Of a stretch of 33,613 bases of DNA, positions 6,973-14,121 are shown one piece after another (position 1 is the stretch's first letter; the number at the start of each line of letters is the position of its first letter). The notes under the pieces are model-generated. The model saw only the letters and a list, made by a program, of their open reading frames with translations, did not search any database and was not told the DNA's origin. The DNA is from Nostoc sp. KVJ20. Lineage in GTDB: Bacteria > Cyanobacteriota > Cyanobacteriia > Cyanobacteriales > Nostocaceae. A program made the translations under genes and the position numbers. The DNA lies in the NCBI RefSeq assembly GCF_001712795.1, contig NZ_KV757642.1:29176-62788 (forward strand), written 5' to 3'.

Positions 6973-7263
6973 ATGCAAAGTATTAAGCTCTCTCATGTAG
7001 GATATGCAGTATGTGGGGTTGGCTTTTCTATGTTTATGGGTTATTTATCCGTTGCCAGCCCCGTTAGTCGATACATTCTTTGGTTTATTGGCATAATCTC
7101 CATCTGCTGCATAGTTCTGGGGTTATTCAACTTTGGCGGTTTAGTCATTAAAGGTTTTGGCTTCAACCGTAAAACTTTCACCATTGGGTTAATGCCTGGA
7201 GTGATATTCCTGTTTGTCTTCTTGACTTTAGTTGCAGCCGGTGTTGCGTTGGGGGTGAGGTAA
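6973..7263 (+). CDS. small polytopic membrane protein, about three TM helices
   Basis: A 96-residue, very hydrophobic protein with membrane segments around VGYAVCGVGFSMFMGYLSVA, YILWFIGIISICCIVLGLF and LMPGVIFLFVFLTLVAAGVA. No family is recognised. Its last base is the first base of the ATPase ATG (TAATG), so the two are translated in tight coupling. Small membrane partners beside a membrane-anchored ATPase are typical of conjugation and secretion systems, so it may form the channel or anchor, but that is an inference. Confidence 0.7.
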   Translation: MQSIKLSHVGYAVCGVGFSMFMGYLSVASPVSRYILWFIGIISICCIVLGLFNFGGLVIKGFGFNRKTFTIGLMPGVIFLFVFLTLVAAGVALGVR

Positions 7264-8804
7264 TGGGATTTGAATTACAACGTCTAACTGCCAGTAGCGT
7301 CATTCATGCAGAACGGAGTATTTTATGTTCTTTAGGAGCGAGTGCAGTGTTATGTCTGTCTGCTCCTTTTTTCTTAAACACTGATCGAATAACAACCGGA
7401 ATCTTACTCGGCGCTGGGACGGTCAGTGCTGGGTTGTTTGGGGTATCCGCCCAAATCAGTGAAAGTAAGGAAAAAGTTTACCAGTCTTTGCTAGAAGCTG
7501 ACTTGAAATCACTTAAACAGCATTTACAAGGTGAGGCTGTTTATGATTATGTTACGACTGCGATCGCAGCCAAACGCCGAGTTGCTGATTATGTGAATCG
7601 GCTACCAATGCAAGAGCGCCCCCGATGGATAGCAGAATATCAGTTGCAAGGGTTGGTTACACTCCCAGAACCACCAGCACAACAATCACCTTCACCGACT
7701 GGTATTCCCAATCCCGATATTGCTGATATTGATGAAGAATTTGTGCAGTCCGTGATTAATCCGGGTGCGATGAAAGTTCTCCAAGCGATCGCAGCTAATT
7801 ATCCTGAGTACATCAGAATTGATGGTGCTTGGATTGATGAACTGTGTGATGCTGCATCTAATCAAAATATGACCCTTCGCAGCAATCACCATTTTTACCT
7901 TTCTGGTGGAACACAATCTGGCAAATCAACTTTAGCAGGAGTGATTATCAACAAAATTGCTGCAAAATCTCAAACACCAGCAATTGTCATCGGCAGCGAT
8001 CCAAAGGATGATGTCACCAGATGGTTGTGCAAGTTCAGCCGTAAGTTTGACGGCATGAAAGAACTAAAAAACTGGATTACCTTTGCCACAGACCAAATTG
8101 ACAAGCAGAAAGCCAGAGTATCAATTGTTGGTGGTGAATGTCACGGTGTTCCTGAATTATTTCTTGCTCAAGATGAGGTGGACTCTGTATTTGGAGGAGG
8201 CAAGGGACTTCCGGGAATGGTTGATGCTGATACTGCCAAAGATTTGCAGGGTTTTTGGAACTATGTCATCAAATTCACTGCTGGGTTAAAGGGTCATGGT
8301 TTATTTATGGGCCAGTCCCCGCTCTCTGGGGAAACCGGATTTAGCCGCCCATCTCTGAAAAACGTTTGCTTTATTGCTGTAGGGCAGACATCGAGTTATA
8401 TCCTTGACCATCCACAAGACTTTGTAAACGTTAAAAAGGAGATTTTGGAAGTCTTACGACAGGCTTGCGAAATGTTAGATAAAGCCGGAGTTCGATATGC
8501 CTTAGTGATTCCCACTCGGTCTAATCCCTTTGTTGCTCTAATCCCGGAATTTGATATCAAAGGTCTGGAACAAAAACAGGATTCCAAACCGAATAGTGAC
8601 ACTGTTGATAGTTCTAAAAATAATCAACAATCCTCACAGCAGCAGGTTGACTGGTACGAAGAAATTAGAAAATGGGCAACAGAATTAGGGAGAAGACCAC
8701 ATTTTCAGGAAATCAAACAAAAGTGGCACGAATTAACGGGGCAAGAGTTAAACGAAAAAGGGGTGACTCTATTACTAGAAAATCTCGGCTACCCAGACAA
8801 CTAA
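7263..8804 (+). CDS. membrane-anchored FtsK/VirD4-like P-loop ATPase
   Basis: A 513-residue protein. Two membrane helices lie at about 18-38 and 46-64. A cytoplasmic region follows with Walker A GGTQSGKST (215-223) inside LSGGTQSGKSTLAGVIINKI, and Walker B LFLAQDEVD (D304, E305). A Gln-rich linker precedes a C-terminal helical domain from about residue 465 (DWYEEIRKWATELG). An N-terminal membrane anchor plus a HerA/FtsK-class P loop is the plan of DNA-pumping ATPases and type IV coupling proteins, but it is shorter than classic TraD/VirD4. It ends an operon of small membrane proteins; no relaxase is in the window. A conjugation or DNA-translocation role is likely but not proven. Confidence 0.7.
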   Translation: MGFELQRLTASSVIHAERSILCSLGASAVLCLSAPFFLNTDRITTGILLGAGTVSAGLFGVSAQISESKEKVYQSLLEADLKSLKQHLQGEAVYDYVTTAIAAKRRVADYVNRLPMQERPRWIAEYQLQGLVTLPEPPAQQSPSPTGIPNPDIADIDEEFVQSVINPGAMKVLQAIAANYPEYIRIDGAWIDELCDAASNQNMTLRSNHHFYLSGGTQSGKSTLAGVIINKIAAKSQTPAIVIGSDPKDDVTRWLCKFSRKFDGMKELKNWITFATDQIDKQKARVSIVGGECHGVPELFLAQDEVDSVFGGGKGLPGMVDADTAKDLQGFWNYVIKFTAGLKGHGLFMGQSPLSGETGFSRPSLKNVCFIAVGQTSSYILDHPQDFVNVKKEILEVLRQACEMLDKAGVRYALVIPTRSNPFVALIPEFDIKGLEQKQDSKPNSDTVDSSKNNQQSSQQQVDWYEEIRKWATELGRRPHFQEIKQKWHELTGQELNEKGVTLLLENLGYPDN

Positions 8805-9121
8805 ATTGGAATGCTCGATATGGTAATCCCAAAGAGTATAGGAAACAAGTAGCAATCGCTCACAGAAAAACTCACAATTATTGTGTCGTTTGCTTGACTA
8901 AGAAAAGTGAAGAAATCCATCACGCTTACTACGGCAACGACATCATTGGTCAATCTACATTTCCTACGTGCTACCGTTGTCATAATGAGATTTGTCATAG
9001 TCCAATCAACTGGATAAAAAGCCGTAGTAATCCTGTTTGGGGGAATCGCAATACTGACGAATTTATTACGAGATTGAGGCTGGGATATCAGCTACTTTAT
9101 GGAGGAATCAAACATTTTTAA
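8672..9121 (+). CDS. HNH-like zinc-binding protein overlapping the ATPase gene
   Basis: The frame encodes 149 residues from ATG 8672. The convincing domain is the last 95: CVVCLTKKSEEIHHAYYG followed by TCYRCHNEICHSP, that is CxxC, a His pair, then CxxCH, as in HNH endonucleases or related zinc fingers. The first 44 residues overlap the ATPase gene in the -1 frame and are basic and low in complexity. After the ATPase stop at 8804 there is no in-frame ATG before the domain. Either translation starts inside the ATPase gene or the domain is reached by a -1 frameshift from it (GTTAAAC at 8747). Nicking, nuclease or simple nucleic-acid binding are all possible. Confidence 0.65.
   Translation: MGNRIREKTTFSGNQTKVARINGARVKRKRGDSITRKSRLPRQLNWNARYGNPKEYRKQVAIAHRKTHNYCVVCLTKKSEEIHHAYYGNDIIGQSTFPTCYRCHNEICHSPINWIKSRSNPVWGNRNTDEFITRLRLGYQLLYGGIKHF
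8747..8753 (+). other. candidate -1 frameshift heptamer in the ATPase gene
   Basis: GTTAAAC is phased G TTA AAC in the ATPase frame, the arrangement needed for -1 slippage; the same heptamer is the established slippery site of equine arteritis virus. A -1 shift here enters the HNH-like frame, which stays open to 9121. I did not find an obvious stimulatory stem-loop or internal Shine-Dalgarno, so this is a candidate only. Confidence 0.3.
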
Positions 9122-9186
9122 TTAGTTGAACAGTGTCGTTAATTTTCCTAAAAATTAAGTTTTAAGCTAATCGGAGAAGAATTCTC

Positions 9187-9492
9187 ATGTATAACAGCGA
9201 ATATGATGATTTAAGTTTTGAAGAGCAATTACATCTGACTGAATCCCTTATCAGACGGCGACACAATCAGCAGATGTTCTTGCGCCGAAATGCCCAACTG
9301 TTGCAGAAGGAGTTAAGCTTTGAGGCTGAATTGTTAGAAGAAAATCCAGAGTTAGCCCAGACGATTCATTCTCTTAATATGCGAGAGATTCGGAGTAATC
9401 AGCAAGGGCTACAAAATGTTTTAGGTTCAGAAGAATCACCTTCAAAAGAGCAAAGTGTTTGGAGTAAGTTTTTTCCAGGGTTAGGAGGATGA
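9187..9492 (+). CDS. small coiled-coil protein of unknown function
   Basis: A 101-residue, charged, helical protein starting MYNSEYDDLSFEEQ, with GGAGAAG upstream of ATG 9187. A coiled coil covers about residues 12-55 (RRRHNQQMFLRRNAQLLQKE). It ends in VWSKFFPGLGG, reminiscent of the WLPGLFG near the start of the 6529 protein. The family is unknown. A GGAGG motif at its 3' end serves a short frame directly after its stop. It probably belongs to the same operon as the ATPase. Confidence 0.65.
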   Translation: MYNSEYDDLSFEEQLHLTESLIRRRHNQQMFLRRNAQLLQKELSFEAELLEENPELAQTIHSLNMREIRSNQQGLQNVLGSEESPSKEQSVWSKFFPGLGG

Positions 9493-9591
9493 ATGAAAAT
9501 TTTTGATATCAGAGATCGCCTTAATTCATTAGTTAACCAAACAACTCAAGTCGGCATTGGGTTTGCTATTCCTGTGAGTCGTAATTTTTAG
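9493..9591 (+). CDS. 32-codon frame, possibly the start of a truncated gene
   Basis: ATG 9493 directly follows the TGA of the previous gene, with GGAGG 4-8 nt upstream. It encodes MKIFDIRDRLNSLVNQ and 16 more residues ending PVSRNF, and stops beside a HIP1 site. The good initiation context with so short a product suggests a gene cut off by rearrangement rather than a functional peptide. The next 240 nt (9592-9832) hold only a short minus-strand remnant (stop at 9607) that I cannot assign. Confidence 0.35.
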   Translation: MKIFDIRDRLNSLVNQTTQVGIGFAIPVSRNF

Positions 9592-9832
9592 GCGATCGCT
9601 TAATAATTACTTGTCTTTGCGGCGGGACACATTCTGAAAGGAATTACCAATAACTTCTCGGAATTCAACAACGAAGTCAATCATTTTTGATGGAATAATC
9701 TTGGCTAGAAACTGACCACTTTAACGGGCGTATCGCTTGATTATAACAACCAAGTTCACTGTCCGGCGGCAAACGACTTCCGAATTCAAAAAAATGCTTC
9801 GGCGCAACGCCTTGTTATCCCTCGTTTCTAAT

Positions 9833-10303
9833 CTACGTTTCGTTTTTGAAAAAGTTTTCGGGCCACAGAAATTCAGGCAGGTGCATCCGAATCAATTCGG
9901 ATGCCCAATCGTATCCACGTGCCTCGAGTTCCCTTACGAAGTGCGGCCACGGCGGTATGTTGCTTCGGTAGACGCTGGACGAAGAAGTAGACATTCCGCC
10001 GCCTTGGGAAGTAGAGAGTCCGCCGTACTGTGACGTTGAGAGTCCGCCGTCTTGCGAGGTCGACAAACCACCGTATTGAGACGTTGAAAGTCCACCGTAC
10101 TGTGACGTTGAGAGTCCACCATATTGAGACGTAGAGAGTCCGCCATATTGCGATGTGGAAAGTCCCCCATACTGCAATGTAGATGCGCCGCCGTATTGGG
10201 ATGTAGACATTCCGCCGTCTTGTGATGTTGAAAGCCCTCCGCCTTGGCTTGTGCTGAGGTTGCGGGGCCAAGTCCGCATGTTTGGTATTTCTGGTCTGCC
10301 CAT
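9833..10303 (-). CDS. octapeptide-repeat (GGLSTSQY) protein
   Basis: A 156-residue protein. The start ATG at 10303 is set by a strong AAAGGAGGA site; a TTG ten codons earlier lacks one. It has three parts: a conserved-looking N terminus MGRPEIPNMRTWPRNLSTSQ, about eleven tandem octapeptides of the form STSQYGGL (Tyr varying to Gly or Asp, Leu to Met or Ala), and a C-terminal module containing IPPWPHFVRELEARGYDWAS then LIRMHLPEF. I recall related GGLSTG-repeat proteins in Nostoc but no known function. The repeat is 24 bp at DNA level and could change copy number. There is no signal peptide or membrane helix. Repeated palindromes precede it. Confidence 0.7.
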   Translation of the reverse strand: MGRPEIPNMRTWPRNLSTSQGGGLSTSQDGGMSTSQYGGASTLQYGGLSTSQYGGLSTSQYGGLSTSQYGGLSTSQYGGLSTSQDGGLSTSQYGGLSTSQGGGMSTSSSSVYRSNIPPWPHFVRELEARGYDWASELIRMHLPEFLWPENFFKNET

Positions 10304-10365
10304 CAATGATCCTCCTTTGGTTCGATTACGCAACGACTGTTTCTTTCAGGGATAACTAACTATGT

Positions 10366-10515
10366 ATTAGACGGAAACTTTCTGCCTAATCTGATCATAG
10401 GGTCTATAGGCTGAAATTTGACTTTCAGTCTATAGACCTTATGCGGGATATTATACGGAAACTTTCCGCCGAAGATCCCATTTTTGGGTGATTAGACGGA
10501 AACTTTCTGCCTAAT
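10366..10515. promoter_or_regulatory. three palindromic repeats upstream of the octapeptide-repeat gene
   Basis: The 25-bp sequence starting ATTAGACGGAAACTTT and ending CTGCCTAAT occurs identically at 10366-10390 and 10491-10515. A variant with ACGGAAACTTTCCGCC sits at 10451-10473, and a weak fourth copy at about 10531. Each can fold on itself (TTAGACGGAAA with TTTCTGCCTAA, with G-U pairs). They lie 60-210 nt upstream of the minus-strand start at 10303, so they could be operators or leader RNA structures of that gene. Confidence 0.55.
10399..10440. repeat. long hairpin between the repeated palindromes
   Basis: AGGGTCTATAGGCTGAAA (10399-10416) pairs with TTTCAGTCTATAGACCTT (10423-10440): 16 Watson-Crick pairs of 18, with the other two positions G-U compatible, and a 6-nt loop. 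There is no T run on either side, so it is more likely a regulatory or leader structure than a terminator. Confidence 0.6.
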
Positions 10516-10731
10516 CATCTAAATCGATGTACTAGACAGAAACACTCATGCATTATTCAACTATATAAATTTACTCTTGGGATTTGGTTGCGATCGCATC
10601 AACAATCCATCTATCCATCTCCTAAAGGCGATCGCCAGTACTGTAAGTCGTGATTATTAGGCGATCGCCTCAATTATCTAACTGCTAAAGGTTTTGCTAT
10701 ATGCGATCTAAAGTTAAGTGGAGGTACTGTA

Positions 10732-10878
10732 TTGCGATCGCAATATATTACTCGTCTAGTTGTGGCGGGTATCATTTACACCCAGTTAAAGGAAGTAAAC
10801 CTCAAGTATCTAAAGGTCAGCGAAGAAAAATATCAAGAGCTATTGCAGGCGAAGGCAATACTTGAGAGTCAGCAATAA
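10732..10878 (+). pseudogene. short frame, probable C-terminal remnant of a lost gene
   Basis: A 48-residue frame from TTG 10732, after GGAGG, ending in a charged helix (LKYLKVSEEKYQELLQAKAI). It looks like the C-terminal helix of a larger enzyme; it faintly recalls cyanobacterial polyphosphate kinase 2 tails, but I would not assign it. A HIP1-like palindrome lies over its start. The surrounding 10541-10731 holds only HIP1 sites and AT-rich sequence. Confidence 0.3.
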
Positions 10879-10896
10879 AAACTACTTTTATCAAGA

Positions 10897-10925
10897 AAGG
10901 CAGATAACGCTGCGCTATCTGCCTT
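10897..10925. terminator. perfect stem-loop, terminator-like
   Basis: AAGGCAGATA (10897-10906) pairs perfectly with TATCTGCCTT (10916-10925) across a 9-nt loop. The 3' side is CTGCCTTCTTCG, so the T tract is weak. Confidence 0.45.
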
Positions 10926-10942
10926 CTGCCTTCTTCGAGGTG

Positions 10943-11083
10943 ATCATAACTCAAATCTTTTTACGCAGTTTTGCCCCAACTACAACAGAAATGGTTGATA
11001 AACTAATCTCAGTTGCACTCGACTTAATAAATCCTCAACATTTAAGAAACTGGTTTGCTAGTTGCTGTTACTGTACCTCATAG
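10943..11083 (+). pseudogene. C-terminal remnant of an IS630-type transposase
   Basis: The frame encodes about 46 residues ending EMVDKLISVALDLI then NPQHLRNWFASCCYCTS and a TAG. The NWF-CCYC ending is characteristic of one subgroup of cyanobacterial IS630-family transposases. The DDE catalytic region is absent, so only the tail survives. It differs from the complete IS630 at 26108-27172, whose protein ends NWFNHCGLF, so it is a separate, older insertion. A MITE begins 18 nt later. The longer frame back to 10862 covers a hairpin and is not coding. Confidence 0.5.
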
Positions 11084-11101
11084 CAGCCGTAAATGCTCTA
11101 T

Positions 11102-11307
11102 CCCTCTTCTGTCACTTTCCGAAAACATTTGCCATTTCTGAATTCTAGAGCTTTTGTATAGCCTGCGATGTCTACGACGGGCTACGCCTACGCACGATTA
11201 TTTTCTAATAACAAATACAAGACCGATTTTTTTCTAATAGTATAGCTTGTATTCATTGCCTCATAAGGCTTCTAGCAATCGCCCTCCCGGAGAGTGACAG
11301 AAGAGGG
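11102..11307. mobile_element. 206-bp MITE-like element with 20-bp terminal inverted repeats
   Basis: The left end CCCTCTTCTGTCACTTTCCG (11102-11121) and the reverse complement of 11288-11307 match at 19 of 20 bases. CTAT flanks both ends (11098-11101 and 11308-11311), a 4-bp target duplication. The interior is AT-rich with no transposase and holds a GTCTACGACGGGCTACGCC stretch of the dispersed Nostoc repeat type. It was presumably mobilised in trans by an IS with matching ends. Confidence 0.75.
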
Positions 11308-11518
11308 CTATTGTGCAGTTTCCCAGTTTGGAGCAAATAATCTCTATTGCCAAGCCATTGAAAAAGACAATTTTGTGTTCGTTATCTTGTCCATCGCTTA
11401 AAGTGACAAGTTTTGTTCTGCTCATTTTTTCCATCTCAGAGACAGTATTCTCAAAGAAATACAATTTATGTCCACAGTCGCAATAAAATGATGATGATGG
11501 AAATACTTCTATTGCCAT
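11261..11518 (-). pseudogene. small Cys-motif protein with its 3' end replaced by a MITE
   Basis: The leftward frame from about 11518 begins MAIEVFPSSSFYCDCGHKLY, with a single CDCGH motif and then a beta-rich run (EHKIVFFNGLAIEIIC). It enters the MITE at 11307, and its last residues (LFCHSPGGRLLEAL) are encoded by MITE sequence. Removing the MITE and one CTAT copy restores GNCTIEHLRLL and a stop, which looks like the original C terminus. A GTG or ATG further upstream (to 11554) could add 12 residues. The shortened protein may still be made. The function is unknown. Confidence 0.5.
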
Positions 11519-11590
11519 TTTAAAAGCCAAGATAAACACACCAAATACTACCATGCTCTATAGAAGAGAATGGATACCTGGGTCATGTTA

Positions 11591-12475
11591 TTATCTGGCT
11601 TGCTGATTTAACCAAGCTTCTAAATCCGTTACTACAGAAAAATCTAATAACGCTTCTCCTAGAATAGACAATTGCTCAATAGATAATCCTCGAACTCCTT
11701 CAATCAACGATGCATCAATTTCACCAAGACGACGATTTAGTTGACGTATAATTAAATCCTGTTGTCCTTCTTGTTTGGCTTTTTCACGGTCTTGCTGATA
11801 AAGTGGTTCTAATCGCATAATTAACTCCCTATCATCCAATTCTAAATTTTGATTGATTCTTAAATTCTGGCGCAGATTATAAACTAATTCTAGCGTTGCT
11901 TGCCTGTATGGGTGATTCAATGGTAAGTTTGATAATTCCACAATTGCCTGTGACTGCACACTCCCCCTGCCAAGAATTCTCAACCACAAGGTTTCCGGTG
12001 TTTGTGGTAGTTGATGTATGGCTACAATTGCTGTCCGTAGCGCATCACCTAAAAAGTATACTCCTGGCAACCACCCCGATTTCTGATTAACATTAAAGCT
12101 TGATAGTAATGCTGGAGATGCAGTTGGAGTTAGAACCCATAGTTTCGGAATATCTGACTCTTGGAGTTTGGTTTTATTCGCTTTAGCGTCTCGTCGCAGG
12201 AGAGCTTTTACTTCTAGTAATTTTTGAATACAATCACAAATTTCATCACCAGAAGCGGCATTCCGAAATGGTTCTAATATTGCCGGAAATTCGGCAAATC
12301 TTCCAAGTAGCCCTAGCACTTCTAAATTAGAAGTTTGCTGTAATGATGGAGTAAATAGCACATCAATTTCTTTGATCTCTCCTGATATTTTTGATGATGG
12401 CTTTACTTCCCCATAAGGTTTTAATAGTTCTTCTAGATAATCTTTGGCAAATTCGTCGTGTACAAATCGAGTCAT
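11591..12475 (-). CDS. DUF4351-containing cyanobacterial protein, PD-(D/E)XK-like
   Basis: A 294-residue protein starting MTRFVHDEFAKDYLEELL. The N-terminal half, with EIKEIDVLFTP and then LGLLGRFAEFPAILEPFRN and WLRILGRG, is typical of a large cyanobacterial family often annotated as Rpn-like or PD-(D/E)XK transposase-type nucleases. The last about 60 residues (IIRQLNRRLGEIDASLIEGV onward to LEAWLNQ) are a DUF4351 domain. The length is normal for the family and the gene looks intact. Biochemistry of the family is poor; a nuclease or recombination role is an inference from the fold. It stands alone, and five iterons lie upstream of its start. Confidence 0.8.
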   Translation of the reverse strand: MTRFVHDEFAKDYLEELLKPYGEVKPSSKISGEIKEIDVLFTPSLQQTSNLEVLGLLGRFAEFPAILEPFRNAASGDEICDCIQKLLEVKALLRRDAKANKTKLQESDIPKLWVLTPTASPALLSSFNVNQKSGWLPGVYFLGDALRTAIVAIHQLPQTPETLWLRILGRGSVQSQAIVELSNLPLNHPYRQATLELVYNLRQNLRINQNLELDDRELIMRLEPLYQQDREKAKQEGQQDLIIRQLNRRLGEIDASLIEGVRGLSIEQLSILGEALLDFSVVTDLEAWLNQQAR

Positions 12476-12548
12476 TCAATTAGGTTATTAAAAATTAATT
12501 GGAAGTGATTAATAATATTGTGATTTTACCCCCTGCATGACCAAATTT

Positions 12549-12775
12549 TGAACCATAACGTGACCAAAAGTTAACGTAATTTCAAGCTTTTGAGCCAATC
12601 AATAACTTAACTTTATGAATCAAATTATGTCCGCGTGTTTTAAATGTGAACCATAATACGACCAAAAGTTTTATTTTGAGACTTGGTAAAAAATGCCGAG
12701 CAAGACACACTAATTTAGTCGAAAATTTTAAACTTTCGGTCAAAATATGATTCAAAATGTCCACAATATGGTTCA
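12549..12775. repeat. cluster of five degenerate iterons in noncoding DNA
   Basis: The motif TGAACCATAACGTGACCAAAAGTT (12549-12572, given here in its two halves TGAACCATAACG and TGACCAAAAGTT) recurs at 12647-12670 with 21 of 24 matches, and in weaker form TGAATCAAATTATGTCC at 12616-12632. Two inverted copies follow: TGAATCATATTTTGACC within 12731-12754 and TGAACCATATTGTGGACA within 12755-12775, both on the minus strand. Three direct and two inverted copies over 227 bp suggest protein-binding sites, such as a transposon end, a replication or partition site, or an operator array. Confidence 0.6.
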
Positions 12776-12806
12776 AAAATATGTTTCACCAAAAATTGAG
12801 TGATAA

Positions 12807-12840
12807 AGCGATGCCTGCGGCGGGCTGCACCTACGCCTGA
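12807..12840. repeat. dispersed GC-rich Nostoc-type repeat
   Basis: GCGATGCCTGCGGCGGGCTG followed by CACCTACGCC matches the style of the short dispersed repeat also seen inside the 11102-11307 element (CTACGACGGGCTACGCC). From here to 13137 I see no gene, only AT-rich sequence. Confidence 0.5.
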
Positions 12841-13137
12841 AATCTGAATTTTTATTTCTCTCTCATCGCGGTACGGTACAAATGAACTATTTGACCATGT
12901 TCCTTGCTGTAATTAAGTTTTGAGTTTTTTGAACTCCATTTATAGCTTTGAACTATATGTTGTCCTAGTACAGAGTGAAGTATTTCGTGACCGTTTGGCT
13001 AAATTATCGTTCAAATCACAAATATTTTATCTGTATTTACAACCCATTTTAATCACACCTCAAATTTAAGCCGAATTCAGTCTGTTTCATGCTGTTTCGC
13101 AATCAGCCGTCAGTTTGCGCTCATCTCCAAGCTGATC

Positions 13138-13296
13138 ATGGAAATTTTGGAGCAAACAATTCCTCAAAGACAGGGTAGAACAAATCCCAGAGTAGTCAAA
13201 AAACCTCGTTCTAAGTTTCCAGCGAGAATTCCCATCCACACAGGAGCGGGTACTAAACGTCAACCACTGACTTTTTTTATTCTCAATACTGCTTAA
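13138..13296 (+). pseudogene. C-terminal remnant of an IS4-type transposase
   Basis: The 52-residue frame MEILEQTIPQRQGRTNPRVV followed by KKPRSKFPARIPIH resembles the end of IS4-family transposases, which often close with an Arg-x-NPRVVKR/K stretch. The frame is open for some distance before the ATG, so the ATG is only a convenient start. No catalytic region is present, so this is a remnant. Confidence 0.45.
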
Positions 13297-13380
13297 TTCT
13301 TAACCGAGAAGTATTGCGGCGCTATCATTGGGGGCAAGAAAAGAGCGAATTAATTAATTCAAAATTACTGAGCTATTCTT

Positions 13381-13407
13381 CAATTTTGAATTTTGAATTT
13401 TGAATTG
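13381..13407. repeat. heptanucleotide tandem repeat (AATTTTG)
   Basis: About three and a half copies of AATTTTG in tandem, bounded by CAATTTTGAA and TTGAATTG so that it can also fold back. This is a common short tandem repeat in heterocystous cyanobacteria. Confidence 0.8.
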
Positions 13408-13434
13408 TTTCGGTCATTGTTGTGTTCAAGGGAT

Positions 13435-13940
13435 TTACTAATTTTGTCTATCTTTGCTCAACGTTCAGCATTCATCCACCGTTTTCTCAAACTGGCATCT
13501 GTAAATGTTCTTTCAAATCTAATGGTTCCGTTGGCAGGACTAATAGATGTAATGTTTTAGGGCATTTAACGGAGATTCGTCATTTAGCAGGTGTGGCAAT
13601 AGCAACAATTTTATTCAATTATATTTATTGGACATTCGGTTTCTTACGCATGGGTACAACTGGAATGGTTGCACAGGCTATAGGGCGTAAAGATAACCAA
13701 TCGGCAATATTGATTGGTTTACAGCATGGAATTTTAGCACTGATATTAGGACTCGCCATCCTGATATTTCAACAACCTTTACAAATATTAGGGTTTGCAA
13801 TTCTAAGTGCTACACCGGAAGTTAAAACTTCTGGTGTTGATTTCTATAATGCTTTAATATGGGGTGCCCCAGCAACATTGATTAACTTTGTCTTGATTGG
13901 TTGGTTTCTTGGACAAACCCAAAGTAGTAAAGTACAGAAT
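13435..13940 (+). pseudogene. MATE-family (DinF-like) efflux transporter, frameshifted and truncated
   Basis: From about 13444 one frame reads FAQRSAFIHRFLKLASVNV and LMVPLAGLIDVMF, then meets TAG at 13559. The next frame continues at once with GHLTEIRHLAGVAIATILFN, YWTFGFLRMGTTGMVAQAIG and WGAPATLINFVLIGWFLGQ. Together these give the N-terminal third of a DinF-like MATE transporter. The break falls in a T run (ATGTTTTAGGG, where one more T would restore the frame). Similarity ends near SSKV at about 13935, so roughly two thirds of the protein is missing. No initiator Met is in frame. The gene is dead. The 180 nt after it hold no recognisable coding sequence. Confidence 0.7.
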
Positions 13941-14121
13941 AAATCTATCTTCAGGGGAAATGTATATTTTCAATTATCTATTTTGCCCCTGAGTGATGCT
14001 TACAGTTCAAGAAGGCTACGTACCTTTACTCCAAGACTAAAGAAAGATCGGCTATCTTTTAAATGTTGCCAAACGCTTCCGGGAGCCTTACTTTCATTAA
14101 GCGTCGGAGAGAACTAAAATA

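Noticed and set aside
9873..10271. Other minus- and plus-strand frames across the octapeptide-repeat gene
   Set aside because: They are shadows created by the 24-bp period of the repeat; only the 9833-10303 frame has a strong ribosome site and meaningful ends.
12549..12775. End of a CRISPR-associated (CAST) Tn7-like transposon
   Set aside because: The motif does not match the known CAST end repeats I can recall, and no tns, cas12k or cas genes are in the window; kept as an unassigned iteron cluster.
12582..12776. 64-codon leftward frame
   Set aside because: It covers the iteron cluster exactly and shows no protein-like pattern.
13951..13993. TCAGGGG...CCCCTGA inverted repeat after the MATE remnant
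   Set aside because: Only 7 bp with a wide gap; could be chance. No target duplication or IS end pattern.
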